Positions 63,145-64,000 of a stretch of DNA of 64,000 nt are shown piece by piece; position 1 is the first letter of the stretch, and every line of letters begins with the position of its first letter. The notes below the pieces were generated by a model. That model was not told the DNA's origin. It made no database searches and saw only the letters and a program-made list of their open reading frames with translations. The stretch comes from Thiocystis minor. GTDB taxonomy: Bacteria; Pseudomonadota; Gammaproteobacteria; Chromatiales; Chromatiaceae. The stretch is taken from NCBI RefSeq assembly GCF_016653465.1, contig NZ_NHSQ01000065.1:35223-99222 (forward strand). Direction: 5' to 3'. The translations under genes and the position numbers were made by a program.

Positions 63145-63205
63145 CGATGGGTTTCGTGACCAGTCGGCATCCGTGCCAATCATCGGCGTCATCCCATGGC
63201 CGTTC
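63145..63205. repeat. Second copy of the 62-bp flank repeat
   Basis: Matches 61396-61457 with about nine differences and one gap (CCGTGCCAATC, CGGCGT and GGCCGTTC are shared). It stands 33 bp from the end of the second Rpn copy, while the first stands 257 bp away; the extra DNA in the first includes the TTGTCG hairpin. Confidence 0.65.
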
Positions 63206-63238
63206 GACCCATCCGACGCCGGCTTGTCTCGACCCGGC

Positions 63239-64000
63239 TCAATGGAAAATGGTCTCGGGGGTGTCGGCGGTGAGGAGACGCTCGGACCAGACTTCGAGTT
63301 GCTCGGGTTCGGCGGATTCGATGCGCGAGCGATAGGTCTCAATCAAATCGGAACCAAATTTACGGGAAAACAGGCGCATCAGGATAGTGGCTTCGCCACG
63401 CTGCAACCCCTGTTGCAGCCCTGTTGCACTCCCTGCTGCAACCCCTTCTCAATCCCCGCTTGTTCAACAGTCGTGACATACGGCATCCGGTGTTGCTCCT
63501 CGTAGGCATAGAGTTCTTGACGAAAGTCTGCTTCCAGTTCCTTGGGCAGACGGATCATCCAGTCGATGAGGCGGAAGACCTCCAGGATCAGCGTCTGCGG
63601 ATAACCGCGCTCGTACATCCGGCGGATGAGGCGGAATTTCCAGCCCTTGAGCGTCTCGGCCTCGTTCGTCACCTTGGCGCGGATCTGGGCCATGACCACC
63701 AGGGCGAAGACGTTGTCGCTGGCTTCGAGTTCCGCCCAGCGTTGCGGCGCGACGGCATCGAGCAGTTTGACCATCGGGAAGCGGAAGGCGATCCCGCAGC
63801 CCCAGCGACGATGGCGAAACTGGCTGGGGCGAAAGCGGGCGGTGGTGTCGGTCAGGACGGCGAGGCTAACGACATCCAGGCCATAGCGATCGCGCAGTCG
63901 GGTCTGGTAGAGGAACATCCGCTCACCAAAACCGCTCTCGGCGTCGCCCTGGACTTCGACATGAATCAGCACCGCGATCGCCTGACCGTCGAGCGCGCGC
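63239..64000 (-). pseudogene. Frameshifted second copy of the Rpn gene, start beyond the window
   Basis: Nearly identical to the gene at 61.7 kb. In the LQQG repeat tract it lacks 13 bp, one 12-bp unit plus one base, so the frame moves to QQGCNRGCSVAKPLS and stops at 63379. The DUF4351-like tail continues in another frame down to 63239. The upstream end is cut by the window. Because the lesion is in a short tandem repeat, the shift could be reversible by slippage. Confidence 0.85.

Overview
This is a GC-rich window from a gammaproteobacterial chromosome. The best guess is a sulfur-oxidising member of the Chromatiales, probably a purple sulfur bacterium of the Chromatiaceae. The reasons are an aprBA pair (APS reductase of the reverse sulfite-oxidation pathway), an SHP/diheme-cytochrome/cytochrome-b redox cluster, and a run of housekeeping genes whose order matches the Pseudomonas aeruginosa yggS-pilTU-pyrBC-gshB-pilGHIJ-chpA neighbourhood. 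No photosynthesis gene is present, so phototrophy is inference. No tRNA, rRNA, CRISPR array or complete insertion sequence was found.

Layout. 1-10.3 kb: a heme/redox cluster (flavin reductase, diheme cytochrome, SHP-type cytochrome, cytochrome b) with a PepSY protein and an OmpR-type two-component system. It is split by a 4.9-kb block holding a secreted Cache protein, its chemoreceptor, a YchJ protein and a YkgJ protein. The two halves carry 75% identical promoter modules, so they are probably still co-regulated. 10.4-14.1 kb: glycosyltransferase, KpsC/KpsS-like protein and DUF4124 protein. 14.1-25.6 kb: housekeeping genes: pyrE, a TauE-like exporter, yggU-yggT-proC-yggS, merR with a cysteine-less HMA-like protein, rdgB-rph-kinase, and divergently yicC-gmk-rpoZ-spoT. 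25.7-28.6 kb: an orphan MbcA/ParS-like protein and purK-purE-Uma2. 28.7-30.9 kb: pilT-pilU, the retraction ATPases. 30.9-38.2 kb, minus strand: gshB-apbE-tonB-algH-ruvX-pyrR-pyrB-pyrC'. 38.5-47.8 kb: pilG-pilH-pilI-pilJ-chpA, the chemosensory system for twitching. 48-49.1 kb: rsmE and a DUF423 gene. 49.6-52.2 kb: aprB-aprA with a strong terminator. 52.3-60.2 kb: a ParE-type toxin-antitoxin pair, a second YkgJ protein, gmhA, a glutamine cyclotransferase, a truncated pRiA4b ORF-3-like gene, uvrB, a DUF3782-like protein and aspC. 60.4-64 kb: an accessory patch of three Rpn/PD-(D/E)XK genes, one with a nonsense codon, one intact, and one near-identical copy with a frameshift.

How the genes fit together. 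PilT/PilU retract type IV pili under control of PilG/H/I/J/ChpA. PyrE, PyrR, PyrB and the catalytically dead PyrC' belong to pyrimidine synthesis. Gmk, RpoZ, SpoT, PurK and PurE belong to purine and stringent-response functions. AprBA oxidises sulfite to APS in the cytoplasm. The cytochrome cluster looks like an inducible electron-transfer or ligand-binding module under the neighbouring two-component system.

The less ordinary content is in non-coding and repeated DNA: the twin promoter modules, a three-hairpin ladder after the chemoreceptor gene, several arrays of 6-7-bp repeats with inverted arms, a nine-copy 24-bp repeat inside chpA, a 45-bp two-tier palindrome before the HMA/merR genes, and a palindromic insertion that truncates a gene at 56.0 kb.
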